Assembly (NCBI GenBank): GCA_024709105.1
Contig: JANJXJ010000225.1
Coordinates: 1 to 57,004, forward strand
Source: Lentimicrobium sp.
Lineage (GTDB): Bacteria > Bacteroidota > Bacteroidia > Bacteroidales > Lentimicrobiaceae
Direction of reading: 5' to 3'
Length of the DNA stretch: 57,004 nt
The notes beneath the pieces are model-generated. The model was not told the origin of the DNA. It searched no databases and worked only from the letters and a program-made list of their open reading frames with translations. Below are positions 8,884 through 18,588 of this stretch, piece after piece (the first letter of the stretch is position 1; the number at the start of each line of letters is the position of its first letter). A program made the translations under genes and the position numbers.

Positions 8884-9369
8884 TTAAATGCCATTCAAAT
8901 GGCTTTTGAAAGCCATTAAAAATTCAGCCATAACCTCAGGACTTACACTGCAGAACCTGTTTGCCTCCTGATTAGGAAGCATTTTGCATTGCTGTTTCCG
9001 GCCAAACCAGCGATAGCGGTTTTTGGCTATAATATTGTAAATCAAATCTCTGAACTTTTTTGGAAAAACCAGCAAAATAATTGCTGACTTGTAAATTCCA
9101 CCCGTTTTGTAAAGTATTCTGATGATTGCTTCTGAATGAGAGTAGATTTTGTTGTTTTCGATGTACAACACTGTATCATCAGAAGTTGTTTGTAATGTAC
9201 TTTCAGGGAAATTAACCGCTGCATACGACAGTTTTTTTCTTTTGTCGGCCTTCAGTAAGAAATCAATTGTTCTGCTGCAAAGCATACAATAACCATCAAA
9301 AACTACTAAGCCGGTTTGAGCCAACATATTTAGTTTTTCTATATTTTGCTCTTTGTCAGACATGTACAT
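8884..9369 (-). CDS. DCC-family (DUF393) thiol-disulfide oxidoreductase-like protein
   Basis: A 161-residue protein whose N-terminal region VVFDGYCMLCSRTIDFLL carries the family hallmark DxxCxxC (Asp25, Cys28, Cys31). DUF393 proteins have a thioredoxin-like fold and are thought to act in redox reactions; substrates are unknown. ATG codons at residues 1 and 3 are both possible starts. It lies behind the receptor on the same strand but is divergent from icd. The function beyond the family name is inference. Confidence 0.85.
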   Translation of the reverse strand: MYMSDKEQNIEKLNMLAQTGLVVFDGYCMLCSRTIDFLLKADKRKKLSYAAVNFPESTLQTTSDDTVLYIENNKIYSHSEAIIRILYKTGGIYKSAIILLVFPKKFRDLIYNIIAKNRYRWFGRKQQCKMLPNQEANRFCSVSPEVMAEFLMAFKSHLNGI

Positions 9370-9470
9370 ATCTACTTTAAACCATTCGACTTTTAGCCGG
9401 GTTATTATTAGCTGATTTAACGCCTTTTAACAAACAATAACAAATAAGTTTTGTTAGTCGCGAAAGGGTT

Positions 9471-9501
9471 TTTGAATTTAAATTTTACTTTCATACCTTT
9501 G
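9471..9501 (+). promoter_or_regulatory. promoter of icd (-33/-7 type)
   Basis: TTTG (9471-9474) and TACCTTTG (9494-9501) are separated by exactly 19 nt, the textbook Bacteroidota primary sigma-factor promoter. Transcription would begin near 9508 and leave a leader of about 45 nt before the icd ATG. Confidence 0.65.
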
Positions 9502-9552
9502 TGTTTTTAAATATTGAGGTGAATTTCATAACTAACAACCTAAATACGTATA

Positions 9553-10827
9553 ATGGACGAGAATTTGATTTCAATTGTTGACGGGAAACTGCAGGTGCCG
9601 GATGCTCCTGTAATTCCTTTCATTGAGGGAGACGGTACAGGTCCCGACATTTGGGCAGCATCGGTGAGGGTAATTGATGCAGCTGTTGAAAAGGCCTATT
9701 CAGGGGCAAAAAAAATTATCTGGAAAGAAGTTCTGGCGGGCGAAAAGGCTTTTAACCAAACCGGAAACTGGCTGCCCGAAGAAACGCTGGATGCATTCAG
9801 GCATTACAAAGTAGGTATTAAAGGGCCGCTTACTACTCCTGTCGGGGGCGGAATCCGTTCACTGAATGTTGCACTGAGGCAACAACTTGACTTGTATGTA
9901 TGTCTTCGCCCGGTTCGCTGGTTTGATGGCGTTCCCAGTCCGGTAAAAGACCCATCAAAGGTAGATATGCATATTTTCCGCGAAAATACCGAAGATATTT
10001 ATGCAGGTATCGAATTTATGAATGGTACTCCCGAAGCTGCCAGAATGCTTGCTTTCCTTCGCGATGAAATGGGAGTAAATAAAATCCGTTTTCCCGAGTC
10101 GAGCTCCTTTGGAGTAAAACCTGTATCAAAAGAAGGAACCGAGCGATTGGTCAGGGCAGCTCTGGAATACACCCTCGAAAGAGGATTGCCTTCGCTCACA
10201 CTGGTGCACAAAGGCAATATAATGAAGTTTACCGAAGGAGCCTTTAAAAAATGGGGTTACGACCTTGCCCGCCGCGAATTCGGTGATAAGACTTTCACCT
10301 GGGCCGAATACGACGAAATTGTTGAAAAATCAGGTAAAGAAGCCGCCGACAAAGCTCAGCAGGATGCCTTGAATGGCGGTAAAATTCTGGTAAAAGATTC
10401 AATTGCCGATGCTTTCCTTCAGCAAATCTTATTGCGTCCGGCCGAATATTCAGTAATTGCGACCCTTAACCTCAACGGCGATTATATTTCTGATGCTTTG
10501 GCTGCCATTGTCGGAGGAATAGGCATTGCTCCCGGAGCCAACATCAATTACGTATCAGGTCATGCCATTTTTGAAGCCACCCATGGAACAGCTCCTAAAT
10601 ATGCCGGTTTGGATATGGTAAATCCCGGATCTGTAATTTTATCGGGAGCCATGATGCTTGAATATCTGGGATGGAACAAAGCAGCAGAGCTGATTTATGA
10701 AGCTTTGGGCAAAACCATTATTTCCGGCAAGGTAACTTACGACTTTCATCGCCTGATGGATAATGCGACCAAATTAAAAACTTCGGAGTTTGGGACAGAA
10801 ATCGTGAAAACGATTCAAATGTCTTAA
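9553..10827 (+). CDS. icd: NADP-dependent isocitrate dehydrogenase
   Basis: Converts isocitrate to 2-oxoglutarate with NADP. The 424-residue product aligns by eye with the E. coli-type dimeric enzyme: substrate site [12 protein letters not shown] (Ser103, Asn105, Arg109) and Arg119, catalytic Tyr150 and Lys220, metal ligands in NGDYISD (Asp310, Asp314), and [12 protein letters not shown]. Lys349-Tyr350 match the Lys-Tyr pair that sets NADP rather than NAD preference. Ser103 corresponds to the E. coli phosphorylation site, but no IDH kinase gene is visible. It has its own strong promoter and is followed 36 nt later by citrate synthase; aconitase is not in the window. Confidence 0.96.
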   Translation: MDENLISIVDGKLQVPDAPVIPFIEGDGTGPDIWAASVRVIDAAVEKAYSGAKKIIWKEVLAGEKAFNQTGNWLPEETLDAFRHYKVGIKGPLTTPVGGGIRSLNVALRQQLDLYVCLRPVRWFDGVPSPVKDPSKVDMHIFRENTEDIYAGIEFMNGTPEAARMLAFLRDEMGVNKIRFPESSSFGVKPVSKEGTERLVRAALEYTLERGLPSLTLVHKGNIMKFTEGAFKKWGYDLARREFGDKTFTWAEYDEIVEKSGKEAADKAQQDALNGGKILVKDSIADAFLQQILLRPAEYSVIATLNLNGDYISDALAAIVGGIGIAPGANINYVSGHAIFEATHGTAPKYAGLDMVNPGSVILSGAMMLEYLGWNKAAELIYEALGKTIISGKVTYDFHRLMDNATKLKTSEFGTEIVKTIQMS

Positions 10828-10863
10828 CCTTAACCTATTAATCACAATTTTATTCAACACACA

Positions 10864-12180
10864 ATGGGAAAGAGAATTAAAGACACGCTGTACGAAAAAA
10901 TAATGGATTGGCGTCCACGTACCGAGCGCCTGCTTAAAGAGTACGGCGACGTAGTGGTTGACAAGGTGACCATTGGACAGATCATTGGAGGTATGCGGGG
11001 AATCAAATCGCTGGTTTCCGACATTTCTTATCTTGATCCTCAGGAGGGTATCCGTTACCGCGGTTATACCCTGCCCGAAGTATTTGAAAAACTGCCCAAA
11101 GCCAAAGGAGGTGAAATGCCTATGGTTGAAGGACTTTATTATCTGCTGCTCACAGGCGATATGCCTACCGAAGAACAAGCTGCCGAAATGGCTGATGAGT
11201 TCAATAAAAGACGTATTCTGCCCCGGTTTATTTACGAATTGATTGATGCAATGCCATGTTGCAGTCATCCAATGACTGTTTTTTCATCGGCTGTGCTTAC
11301 CCTTCACAGGGAATCATTTTTTGCAAAAAAATACAATGCAGGTATCAATAAACTTGATTATTGGGATCCTACTTACGAAGATGCCTTAAATCTGCTTGCT
11401 AAGCTTCCAGAAATTGCAACTTACACATATGCAAAACTTTACCGCGATGGTAAACGTATTCAATCGAACCCAAATCTTGATTTTGGCGGAAATTTTGCGC
11501 ATATGATGGGCATCCCCAAGCCTTACGACGATGTTTCGCGTATGCACTTTATTGTTCATGCCGACCACGAGGCAGGAAACGTAAGCGCTCACACCGGACA
11601 TCTGGTTGCCAGTTCACTGGCCGATGTTTATCAGTCAATCTCAGCAATGGTAAATGGTTTGGCTGGACCACTCCACGGCCTGGCAAATCAGGAAGTGCTT
11701 CGCTGGTTGCAGGATCTGATGGACAAAATGAACGGACATGTCCCCACCGAAGCAGAACTGAAGCAGTTTGTCTGGGAAACCCTCAACTCAGGACAGGTTA
11801 TTCCTGGATTCGGTCATGCCGTATTGCGCAAAACCGACCCCCGCTACACCCTGCAGCGTGAGTTCAGCCTAAGGAATATGCCTGAAGATCCTTTGTTCCA
11901 GGTGGTGAATATGCTTTACAAAATCGTTCCACCCATTTTGCTGGAACAAGGTAAAGCCAAAAACCCATGGCCCAATGTTGATGCACAAAGCGGTGTGATT
12001 CAGTGGCATTATGGTGTTAAGGAATACGATTTTTACACCGTTCTTTTCGGTATTGGCCGTGCCATTGGTATTTGTGCAAATATTGTATGGGACAGAGCGC
12101 TGGGCTACCCCCTGGAAAGGCCTAAGTCTCTCACCACCGACATGCTCGAAAAAATTGCTGAGAATAGCAAAAAGGAATAA
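10864..12180 (+). CDS. gltA: citrate synthase, eukaryote-like (mitochondrial-type)
   Basis: Condenses acetyl-CoA and oxaloacetate to citrate. The 438-residue product carries the triad His271 (GLAGPLHGLANQEVL), His318 (FGHAVLRKTDPRYT) and Asp373 (NVDAQSGV). These positions lie within 2-3 residues of His274/His320/Asp375 of mature pig enzyme. Long stretches such as LDPQEGIRYRGY, LEQGKAKNPWPNVDA and LGYPLERPKS read like the mitochondrial protein rather than the hexameric E. coli-type enzyme. It is probably dimeric and insensitive to NADH, which is inference. It is co-transcribed with icd and followed by a strong terminator. Confidence 0.95.
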   Translation: MGKRIKDTLYEKIMDWRPRTERLLKEYGDVVVDKVTIGQIIGGMRGIKSLVSDISYLDPQEGIRYRGYTLPEVFEKLPKAKGGEMPMVEGLYYLLLTGDMPTEEQAAEMADEFNKRRILPRFIYELIDAMPCCSHPMTVFSSAVLTLHRESFFAKKYNAGINKLDYWDPTYEDALNLLAKLPEIATYTYAKLYRDGKRIQSNPNLDFGGNFAHMMGIPKPYDDVSRMHFIVHADHEAGNVSAHTGHLVASSLADVYQSISAMVNGLAGPLHGLANQEVLRWLQDLMDKMNGHVPTEAELKQFVWETLNSGQVIPGFGHAVLRKTDPRYTLQREFSLRNMPEDPLFQVVNMLYKIVPPILLEQGKAKNPWPNVDAQSGVIQWHYGVKEYDFYTVLFGIGRAIGICANIVWDRALGYPLERPKSLTTDMLEKIAENSKKE

Positions 12181-12203
12181 ATCCTTTATAGTAATTCAAT
12201 TGT

Positions 12204-12240
12204 TTAATGGAGGGCATACTTTTGCTCTCCATTAATTTTT
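12204..12240 (+). terminator. terminator of the icd-citrate synthase operon
   Basis: TTAATGGAG (12204-12212) pairs perfectly with CTCCATTAA (12227-12235), continued inward by ggc/gct, and is followed by a T run. An ATG inside the stem (12207) heads an in-frame extension of the next gene but is unlikely to be its start. Confidence 0.8.
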
Positions 12241-12245
12241 TGATT

Positions 12246-12656
12246 ATGGTCACACAAACCGAATTCGTTTTACCAGCTTTCAGCCGCGGTTTTCATCTTA
12301 TAACCGATATCGTGTTGCAAAAGGCAGGGAAATTGCCTGAGACCGGGCTGCTGCATCTGTTTATTATGCATACTTCAGCCGGAATATGTATCAACGAAAA
12401 TGCAGATTCTACTGTTCTGGATGATTTTGAAACGGTTTTTAACCGCATGGTTCCCGAAAATCAACCTTATTACAGCCACACAGTGGAAGGGAGCGATGAT
12501 ATGCCTGCTCATATTAAGTCGGTGTTGGCCGGTACCGAACTTACCATTCCAATACATCAAGGAAAGTTAAGGCTGGGTACATGGCAGGGCATTTATCTGT
12601 GTGAGTTCAGAAATCATGCCCGTGCCCGAAAAATAGTTGCAAGTGTAATCTCTTGA
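12246..12656 (+). CDS. YjbQ family protein (UPF0047)
   Basis: A 136-residue protein of the YjbQ/UPF0047 family, sometimes called secondary thiamine-phosphate synthase on the basis of weak complementing activity. Family signatures are visible: LHLFIMHTSAGICINENAD near the N-terminus, then EGSDDMPAHIKSVL, IPIHQGKLRLGTWQGIYL and a final CEFRNHARAR. I chose ATG 12246 because the earlier in-frame ATG at 12207 lies inside the citrate synthase terminator and would add a non-conserved leader. The physiological role is uncertain. Confidence 0.88.
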   Translation: MVTQTEFVLPAFSRGFHLITDIVLQKAGKLPETGLLHLFIMHTSAGICINENADSTVLDDFETVFNRMVPENQPYYSHTVEGSDDMPAHIKSVLAGTELTIPIHQGKLRLGTWQGIYLCEFRNHARARKIVASVIS

Positions 12657-12665
12657 TAGTCAACT

Positions 12666-13649
12666 TTAAGCAAGACTCTCGTAATACCATCTGATGGCTT
12701 CTTTCAGCCCCAGTGCAAGGCTGTATTGCGGCTGATAGCCCAGCAATTCCTTTGCTTTGTCAATTGATGCCAGCGAATGCAGTACATCCCCTTTTCTGGG
12801 AGGCCCGAAAGCAGGAGTAATCTGCGCAATTTCTTTCCTGAACTCAGAAAGGTTGGTTATCAGCTGATGGTAGAGTTCATTAAGGCTTGTGTTTTCGCCG
12901 AATGCAACATTGTAAACTGTATTTACTGCATTCGGATTGTTCGTTAGCAGGGCAAGCTGATTGATCTGTACAACATTCTCAACGTAGGTAAAGTCGCGCG
13001 ATTGAGTACCATCTCCATTAATTACAGGCGACTCACCTGAAATAAGCGATTTGATGAATTTTGGGATTACGGCAGCATAAGCTCCGTCTGGATCCTGCCG
13101 CTTTCCGAATACATTAAAATAACGCAGGCCAATGGTTTCAATTCCGTAAAGATCCGCAAAAACATTGGCGTACAACTCGTTCACATATTTTGTGATGGCA
13201 TATGGCGAAAGCGGTTTGCCAATGATTTCTTCTTTTTTGGGCAAAGCCGGATGGTCGCCGTACGTAGAAGAACTGGCCGCATAAACAAATCTTTTGATTC
13301 CGGCATCTCTGGCCGCTACCAGCATATTGAGAAAACCACCCACATTCACATCGTTTGAGGTAACCGGGTCGTTGATTGAACGGGGCACAGATCCCAATGC
13401 TGCCTGATGCAGCACATAATCCACATTTTCCACCGCTTTGCGGCAATCTTCAATATTTCTGATGTCGCCCTCTATCAGTTTGAAAGACGGATGATATAGG
13501 AATGGCTCAATATTCAGGCGTTTGCCGGTGCTGAAGTTGTCGAGGCAAACCACGTAGTTATCCTGATTCAGCAGGGTTTCAACAAGATTGGAGCCAATAA
13601 ATCCGGCTCCTCCTGTTACTAATACTTTTGAGCCTGTCAGCTTTTGCAT
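12666..13649 (-). CDS. NAD-dependent sugar epimerase, WbpP-like (UDP-GlcNAc 4-epimerase type)
   Basis: An extended short-chain dehydrogenase of 327 residues. It has the NAD-binding [11 protein letters not shown] (11-21), [16 protein letters not shown], and the catalytic Tyr150-x3-Lys154 in [14 protein letters not shown], then [22 protein letters not shown]. These blocks strongly resemble WbpP/TviC, which interconvert UDP-GlcNAc(A) and UDP-GalNAc(A) for surface polysaccharide. The precise sugar is not decidable from sequence. It lies 26 nt behind the DUF4340 gene, so it is probably the last gene of the gldF-gldG-DUF4340 transcript. Confidence 0.85.
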   Translation of the reverse strand: MQKLTGSKVLVTGGAGFIGSNLVETLLNQDNYVVCLDNFSTGKRLNIEPFLYHPSFKLIEGDIRNIEDCRKAVENVDYVLHQAALGSVPRSINDPVTSNDVNVGGFLNMLVAARDAGIKRFVYAASSSTYGDHPALPKKEEIIGKPLSPYAITKYVNELYANVFADLYGIETIGLRYFNVFGKRQDPDGAYAAVIPKFIKSLISGESPVINGDGTQSRDFTYVENVVQINQLALLTNNPNAVNTVYNVAFGENTSLNELYHQLITNLSEFRKEIAQITPAFGPPRKGDVLHSLASIDKAKELLGYQPQYSLALGLKEAIRWYYESLA

Positions 13650-13675
13650 AATGGCCAGTTTTTTCCGGGTTAAAT

Positions 13676-14740
13676 TTACTCAGTTGGTCTTCCTCTCGTG
13701 AAAGATGAGAGAGGCTTGAGAATTTTGTCGAAAACAAAATATTGTATCAGTACAAAGTCCTGTTTATCATTAATATAAGCATACATTCTGTCCTGGTCGT
13801 AGGTGACTTCCGATCCATCCATGACATCAATTTCAGGTACCGGCAACATACGCGGATAGGTGCTTACATTCTGTTTAGTTCCATCTTTGGCATGGAGTGT
13901 AATTACATGCATGGGCGAAACCGAGGTAATTGAATCCTTTTTTTGGGGCTCCATATCGTTGAAAAGTGCTTCATACCTGATATTTTTAAATGCATTTACA
14001 AATCCCATTAATTGCAGGGTGTCGTATGCAGAAAGTACTTTGTTGTCAGCCAGCCTGATCAAATCAAGTGTAGAATTGTCCTTGTTTACTACCTTGAAGG
14101 ATTCCTCGGGCATCTGAGGATATTCTACTGTGATGTAATCAATTTCCGGAATTTTTTTGTCGAAAATGGTATGGTCGCGCCAGTCGGTCTGAAGTGTCGA
14201 GAAGCGTGTAGCTACATAACCTCTCAACCCGGGCATATATATAACCACCGGATAATCAGAGCCATCCATAAGTGCGTACGTTCCGTTGTTGTCCATGGTA
14301 GCCTCGCCAATATAGTAGGTCCTCGCTTTTTTCTCATAAGGGAAAAACTTATATTGCCCTAAGCTGAGCCTGTGGCTGTTCTGATAGATTTCCACTTTTA
14401 CCGACCTGGCCGACAAAAGCGACATAATGTTGTTGTGTGCGGCCCGGGCGACCGGCTCTCTTACTGCAAGATTGGCAACGGTGAGCAGAAAAGTGTTTAT
14501 GTTCTCGGGATGCGCTTTGTATTTTCCATCCATCAGCCAGGCACCGTTTTCCTGTCTTTCAAGCAAAATGGTTCTGTCTGATTTGTCTGCCATGAAAATT
14601 CTGGTAATGGAAGCTGTATCAGTCACGGCAAAGTTGCTGAGTTCCTTGCGCAGGGTAGTTTTTGAACGGTTGAGCAGCGTTAGCCCGGCAATTACTGCCA
14701 GAATCAGCACAACAATGATAATCAATCTGTTTTTGTTCAT
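13676..14740 (-). CDS. DUF4340 domain protein linked to the GldFG transporter
   Basis: A 354-residue protein with one N-terminal membrane anchor (about 5-24, [17 protein letters not shown]) and a large extracytoplasmic beta-rich region containing the DUF4340 pattern ([20 protein letters not shown] with later VARAA and [12 protein letters not shown] segments). DUF4340 proteins often follow the GldG-type ABC component, and here the gene begins 47 nt after gldG. It is probably an accessory subunit of the same envelope transporter. No enzymatic motif is visible. Confidence 0.8.
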   Translation of the reverse strand: MNKNRLIIIVVLILAVIAGLTLLNRSKTTLRKELSNFAVTDTASITRIFMADKSDRTILLERQENGAWLMDGKYKAHPENINTFLLTVANLAVREPVARAAHNNIMSLLSARSVKVEIYQNSHRLSLGQYKFFPYEKKARTYYIGEATMDNNGTYALMDGSDYPVVIYMPGLRGYVATRFSTLQTDWRDHTIFDKKIPEIDYITVEYPQMPEESFKVVNKDNSTLDLIRLADNKVLSAYDTLQLMGFVNAFKNIRYEALFNDMEPQKKDSITSVSPMHVITLHAKDGTKQNVSTYPRMLPVPEIDVMDGSEVTYDQDRMYAYINDKQDFVLIQYFVFDKILKPLSSFTRGRPTE

Positions 14741-14787
14741 ATTTTCAGTTCATTTAAAACCATGGAATACAATCATTAAACTCCGCA

Positions 14788-16539
14788 TTATCTGGCATAT
14801 CTGCGTTTTCTCAGGAAAAACTGAAGCAGGCCAAATAAAATCACCAGCAGCACCGGGCCGGCGGTGTTGATGATTTGCCATTTCAATAATTCATTGCCGG
14901 CTTTGGTACGGTCGAGCACCCTGAGCTTAACTTCGCGTGCTCTTACTGCCATCAATCCGGTGTCATCGCAAAGATAATTCACAGCATTGAGCATCAGGTC
15001 TTTGTTGCCGAAAGTTTGTCCGGTGAAACGATCATAGCCCAGAGGGTAAGGATTGTAATTGCCCCCGCTGAATTGCACCTGATTTTTGATTAAATCACCA
15101 TCAGCCATCACAATCATGCGGGTTTCAGGGCTTCTGGATGCAAACGCTATTTCGGGAGCCTCCGAAATTTCTTTTGGAATGCGGTTGTTATAAAGTGATT
15201 CGAATTCTCCTTCGAGAAGTACTGCCACAGGCTGAGGAGGCTGCATATAATCATTGGGATCGGGCTCCTGCCTGAGAATATCCAGACTGATAATTACCGG
15301 TGTGTTGGCTACACGGGTGTATTCAGAAGTTTTGAGCAGAATGGTTTTTCTTATTGCCGGGTCTCCAACCGTATCAATGCTGCTGATAAACTCAGTTCTT
15401 ACAGCATTCAGGTTATTAACTACAGGATGCCTGGATGTGGAGGTGAGCACCGGAAAATATAGCCACGGGAAGAAACTGTACTGCGGCTGGTTGCCTACAT
15501 TGCCTGTGTAAATGGGGATAGGAAGCGCATTCAAATCCATCAGCAGGTTGCTGTTCAGGCGGACACCATATTTAAAAAGCTGGTCGTTCAGGTTCAGTTC
15601 GCGGGTAATGCCCATGGTCTGACTCGATGCCTGCATGCTGTCCATGCTTGCAAATACAGGGTCAATCAGCCAGAGCACTTTGCCACCTTTCATTATATAC
15701 TGATCAATGATAAACTTGTCCTTTTCGCTGAAAATGCTGTCAGGCCCTGCAATAATTATGGCTTTGTATTTATTGATTACCGCAAAACTTCCATCTTCGT
15801 TTTCGCGCCTTTCGGTAAGGGCATTTACTTTTCCGTCTAATTGCACCCGGTCAACAATATAATAATCTGACAGTGCACGCTGAATATCAGCAGTTTCTAA
15901 TCTCGATAGCTCGCCATGACCTTCGGTGAATGCAATTCTAGGCTTTGAAGCAGTGCTAAGTTTTCTTATCGCACTGGAAATGTTGTACTCCAGTGCCTGA
16001 ATGGAGTTGTTGATAATGGCATCGGGTGGAGCGCCAACCTGCTCTGCAAGAAGACTTACAGGAATTTCGCGTCCTTTGTGTGATACAATTGCTCCCGGGA
16101 AAATGCGTTGCTGTTTTTGTCCTTCTTTTGTTCTAACGTTCAGGTCGGTAGGCTGCAAGCCCTGTTGCATCAACCGGTCATAAATTTCGTTTCTGGTTTT
16201 GGCATCAGCAGCATTCGAAGGGTTAATAAATTCATATTCAATGTTATCGCTGAAAGCGCGGAACTCATCAAGCATTTCGCGGGTAGAATTGCTAAGCATT
16301 TTAAAGCCTGCCGGGAATTCGCCATCAAGATACACCCTGAAATAATAAATGTCGTCAGTTTCGCGCAGCAATTGCCTGGTACTCTGCGAAAGCGAATATC
16401 TTTTCTCGGTGGTAAGGTCGAGCCTGAAAAAGAACGAACTTCCTATGATGTTAAGCAACACAATAATAATCAGCCCCAGAGTGAGTTGGGTAATATTGGC
16501 CCTGCGAACGTTTTTCTGTATTTTGGTTGGAGTGCTCAT
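14788..16539 (-). CDS. gldG: gliding-motility ABC transporter component GldG
   Basis: A 583-residue protein with an N-terminal membrane segment (about 18-38), a long extracytoplasmic ABC_transp_aux-type domain and a C-terminal membrane segment (about 555-575) followed by a basic tail. Recognisable blocks include RYSLSQSTRQLLRE, FINPSNAADAKTRNEIYDRL, IRKLSTASKPRIAFTEGHGE and GGKVLWLIDPVFASMDSM. GldG works with the permease GldF and ATPase GldA in gliding Flavobacteriia; homologues also occur in non-gliding Bacteroidia, so motility is not implied. It sits 30 nt behind gldF. A GldA gene is not in the window. Confidence 0.9.
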   Translation of the reverse strand: MSTPTKIQKNVRRANITQLTLGLIIIVLLNIIGSSFFFRLDLTTEKRYSLSQSTRQLLRETDDIYYFRVYLDGEFPAGFKMLSNSTREMLDEFRAFSDNIEYEFINPSNAADAKTRNEIYDRLMQQGLQPTDLNVRTKEGQKQQRIFPGAIVSHKGREIPVSLLAEQVGAPPDAIINNSIQALEYNISSAIRKLSTASKPRIAFTEGHGELSRLETADIQRALSDYYIVDRVQLDGKVNALTERRENEDGSFAVINKYKAIIIAGPDSIFSEKDKFIIDQYIMKGGKVLWLIDPVFASMDSMQASSQTMGITRELNLNDQLFKYGVRLNSNLLMDLNALPIPIYTGNVGNQPQYSFFPWLYFPVLTSTSRHPVVNNLNAVRTEFISSIDTVGDPAIRKTILLKTSEYTRVANTPVIISLDILRQEPDPNDYMQPPQPVAVLLEGEFESLYNNRIPKEISEAPEIAFASRSPETRMIVMADGDLIKNQVQFSGGNYNPYPLGYDRFTGQTFGNKDLMLNAVNYLCDDTGLMAVRAREVKLRVLDRTKAGNELLKWQIINTAGPVLLVILFGLLQFFLRKRRYAR

Positions 16540-16569
16540 TAATGAAATTATTTTGCTGATTATGCCTGA

Positions 16570-17331
16570 TTATTGACTAACAACACTTTTGTTTTTCTTT
16601 TCCCACTTCCTGCTCTCAAGCGAGGTTTTGGTGAGAAGCAGAAACACTGAAATCAGGCTAAGGAAGTACAAAACATCGCGTGAATCTATTACCCCGCGGC
16701 TCATGGAAGTGTAATGCGACTGAATACCCAGCGAAATAATAAAAAGGTCAACTTTTCCGAACAGGGCCAGGCCGGCAATAAAATCGAATCCCATCAATGC
16801 AAATCCGCTAATAATCAGCGACATCATAAATGCCACAATCTGATTGTCGGTGATGGACGAAATAAACAGTCCGATGGCCGCAAAAGCCGAAGCCAGAAAC
16901 AATAATCCTATGTACGAGCCCCATAGCCCGCCCATGTCGAGGTTGCCTTTCGGGCTTCCAAGCAGGTAAACCGAAACTGCGTAAAACAGCGTTGGCAGCA
17001 AAGCAAGTACAACCAACGTTACCGAAGCAAAATATTTTGAAAAGATAATCTGGAAGTCGGTGAGTGGTTTGGTTAACAGCATTTCGATGGTACCGCTTCG
17101 CTTTTCGTCGGCGAAAGAGCGCATGGTGATGGCAGGTATTAAAAATAAAAACACTACCGGAGCCAGCGAAAACATATTTTCGAGGCTGGCATATCCAAAA
17201 TCAATGATGTTGAATCCCATAGGGAATACCCACAGGAAAAGCCCGTTGATCAGCAAAAATACAATTACTGCTATGTAACCGATCAGGGAATTGAAAAAAC
17301 TGAAAATTTCTTTTTTGTAGAGGGTGAACAT
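16570..17331 (-). CDS. gldF: gliding-motility ABC transporter permease GldF
   Basis: A 253-residue ABC-2 type permease with six membrane segments. It opens with MFTLYKKEIFSFFNSLIGYI and contains FADEKRSGTIEMLLTKPLTD, the cytoplasmic loop typical of GldF/NosY-like permeases. It is the first gene of the run gldF-gldG-DUF4340-epimerase (gaps 30, 47 and 26 nt). A TAAATTTG box lies at 17380-17373 and a G9 tract at 17447-17455 upstream. The partner ATPase must be encoded elsewhere. Confidence 0.9.
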   Translation of the reverse strand: MFTLYKKEIFSFFNSLIGYIAVIVFLLINGLFLWVFPMGFNIIDFGYASLENMFSLAPVVFLFLIPAITMRSFADEKRSGTIEMLLTKPLTDFQIIFSKYFASVTLVVLALLPTLFYAVSVYLLGSPKGNLDMGGLWGSYIGLLFLASAFAAIGLFISSITDNQIVAFMMSLIISGFALMGFDFIAGLALFGKVDLFIISLGIQSHYTSMSRGVIDSRDVLYFLSLISVFLLLTKTSLESRKWEKKNKSVVSQ

Positions 17332-17446
17332 ATTCTTGCAGGGATATTCCGTTAACAGCCCGCTAAATTACTCAAATTTATGAAACAGTAAGGAGGGTAA
17401 GAATTATAAGAGGCTTTTGCAGATGTTAAAAAATGCTAATCAGGGA

Positions 17447-17455
17447 GGGGGGGGG
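17447..17455. repeat. G9 homopolymer tract upstream of gldF
   Basis: Nine consecutive G on the plus strand, within a purine-rich stretch, between the fic stop and the gldF start and about 116 nt from the gldF ATG. Such tracts are prone to slippage. Whether it affects gldF transcription is speculative. Confidence 0.8.
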
Positions 17456-17543
17456 AGAGTCTTTCTTCCTCAAACTATTTATTTGCAGATTGCGATTTTA
17501 ATATTTGTTAAGTCCTTGGATATTAATAAAATTCGATGTTGTT

Positions 17544-18584
17544 TTATTTTACAGTATAACTCACACTGCGTCCGCTTCCCTGCTTTTCAATTAAACCTTT
17601 ATTGTGCAGCTCCGACAAAATACGTTTTACAGTTGGTGAAGGAATCGCCAATTTTTCTGCAATTTCGCCTGACTGTATGTTCGGACGGTTATGAATAATC
17701 GTATAAATTAATTTTTCCTTGGGCGAAAGCTTAGTTTCAAAACCACTTTTAAGTAACTTCGTCATCAGTTGTTTTTGAATATTTGACAAGCAATTCAGGA
17801 AGAACAGCATCCATTGGGTTACATCTTCGTTGGGGCGCTGTGCCTGACAACTTCTGAGAACCTGATAATATTCGGCTTTCCGGTTTTCAATTTCATGTTC
17901 AAAACTTACGTATTGAATCCATTTATATCCGTTTTTTAGCAATAAAAGCGTTGAAATCAAGCGGCTTAACCTCCCGTTCCCATCCTGAAAGGGGTGAATG
18001 CTCAAAAAATCATAGACAAATGCTGCTACTTTTATTAAAGGGTGTACTTCAGTTTCAGAATTATACCAATTGAGCAGCTGTCTGATGGCTTCTTCAGTGG
18101 CAAATCCTGCTTCAGTGGTTAGAAAAATGATTTGTTTTGTTCCGTCAGGGAATGAAGCTTCAACCGCATTGCTATGTACCTTATAATTACCTTTATGCCA
18201 TTCATCTTTGCTACTGTATTTCATCAAAATGTTGTGTAAGTTCTTGATGTGGTTTTCAGTAAGGTTGATGTTTTCGCAGGATTTCGAAATTAAATCCATC
18301 GTATCAAAATAACCGACTACTTCCTGTGAATCTCTGTCGGTTAGTTTTTTTATGTCAATTGTTTGAAGTAATACGTTAACCTCTTCATCGCTCATTTTGT
18401 TGCCTTCAATTCGGTTTGAAGCCCCAACGCTTCGAACAGTAGCAATACTTTTCAACTCTTTGAGGTTTTGCCCTTCTTTTCGTTCAATGGCTGTCCAATT
18501 CGCATCAAAACGGTCAATTTCACTTATTAGGTTGATCAGTTTCCAGTCAATACTCAGCTTAAAATTATAAACTCCGTTGCTCAT
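17544..18584 (-). CDS. Fic family protein with N-terminal inhibitory motif and C-terminal winged helix
   Basis: Fic enzymes usually transfer AMP to hydroxyl groups of target proteins. The 346-residue product has an intact catalytic motif HPFQDGNGRLSR (197-208). The class II inhibitory helix SNRIEGN lies at 56-62 with the key Glu60, so activity is probably autoinhibited. A LSPKEKLIYTII segment begins a C-terminal winged helix (about 287-346, GEIAEKLAIPSPTVKRILSE), which likely binds DNA. No antitoxin-like small ORF is adjacent, as expected when the inhibitor is fused. Direct repeats at its promoter suggest autoregulation. Confidence 0.93.
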   Translation of the reverse strand: MSNGVYNFKLSIDWKLINLISEIDRFDANWTAIERKEGQNLKELKSIATVRSVGASNRIEGNKMSDEEVNVLLQTIDIKKLTDRDSQEVVGYFDTMDLISKSCENINLTENHIKNLHNILMKYSSKDEWHKGNYKVHSNAVEASFPDGTKQIIFLTTEAGFATEEAIRQLLNWYNSETEVHPLIKVAAFVYDFLSIHPFQDGNGRLSRLISTLLLLKNGYKWIQYVSFEHEIENRKAEYYQVLRSCQAQRPNEDVTQWMLFFLNCLSNIQKQLMTKLLKSGFETKLSPKEKLIYTIIHNRPNIQSGEIAEKLAIPSPTVKRILSELHNKGLIEKQGSGRSVSYTVK

Positions 18585-18588
18585 GTTG

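Noticed and set aside
12666-13649. Plain UDP-glucose 4-epimerase (GalE)
   Set aside because: The [13 protein letters not shown] and [15 protein letters not shown] blocks fit the WbpP/TviC group better than GalE.
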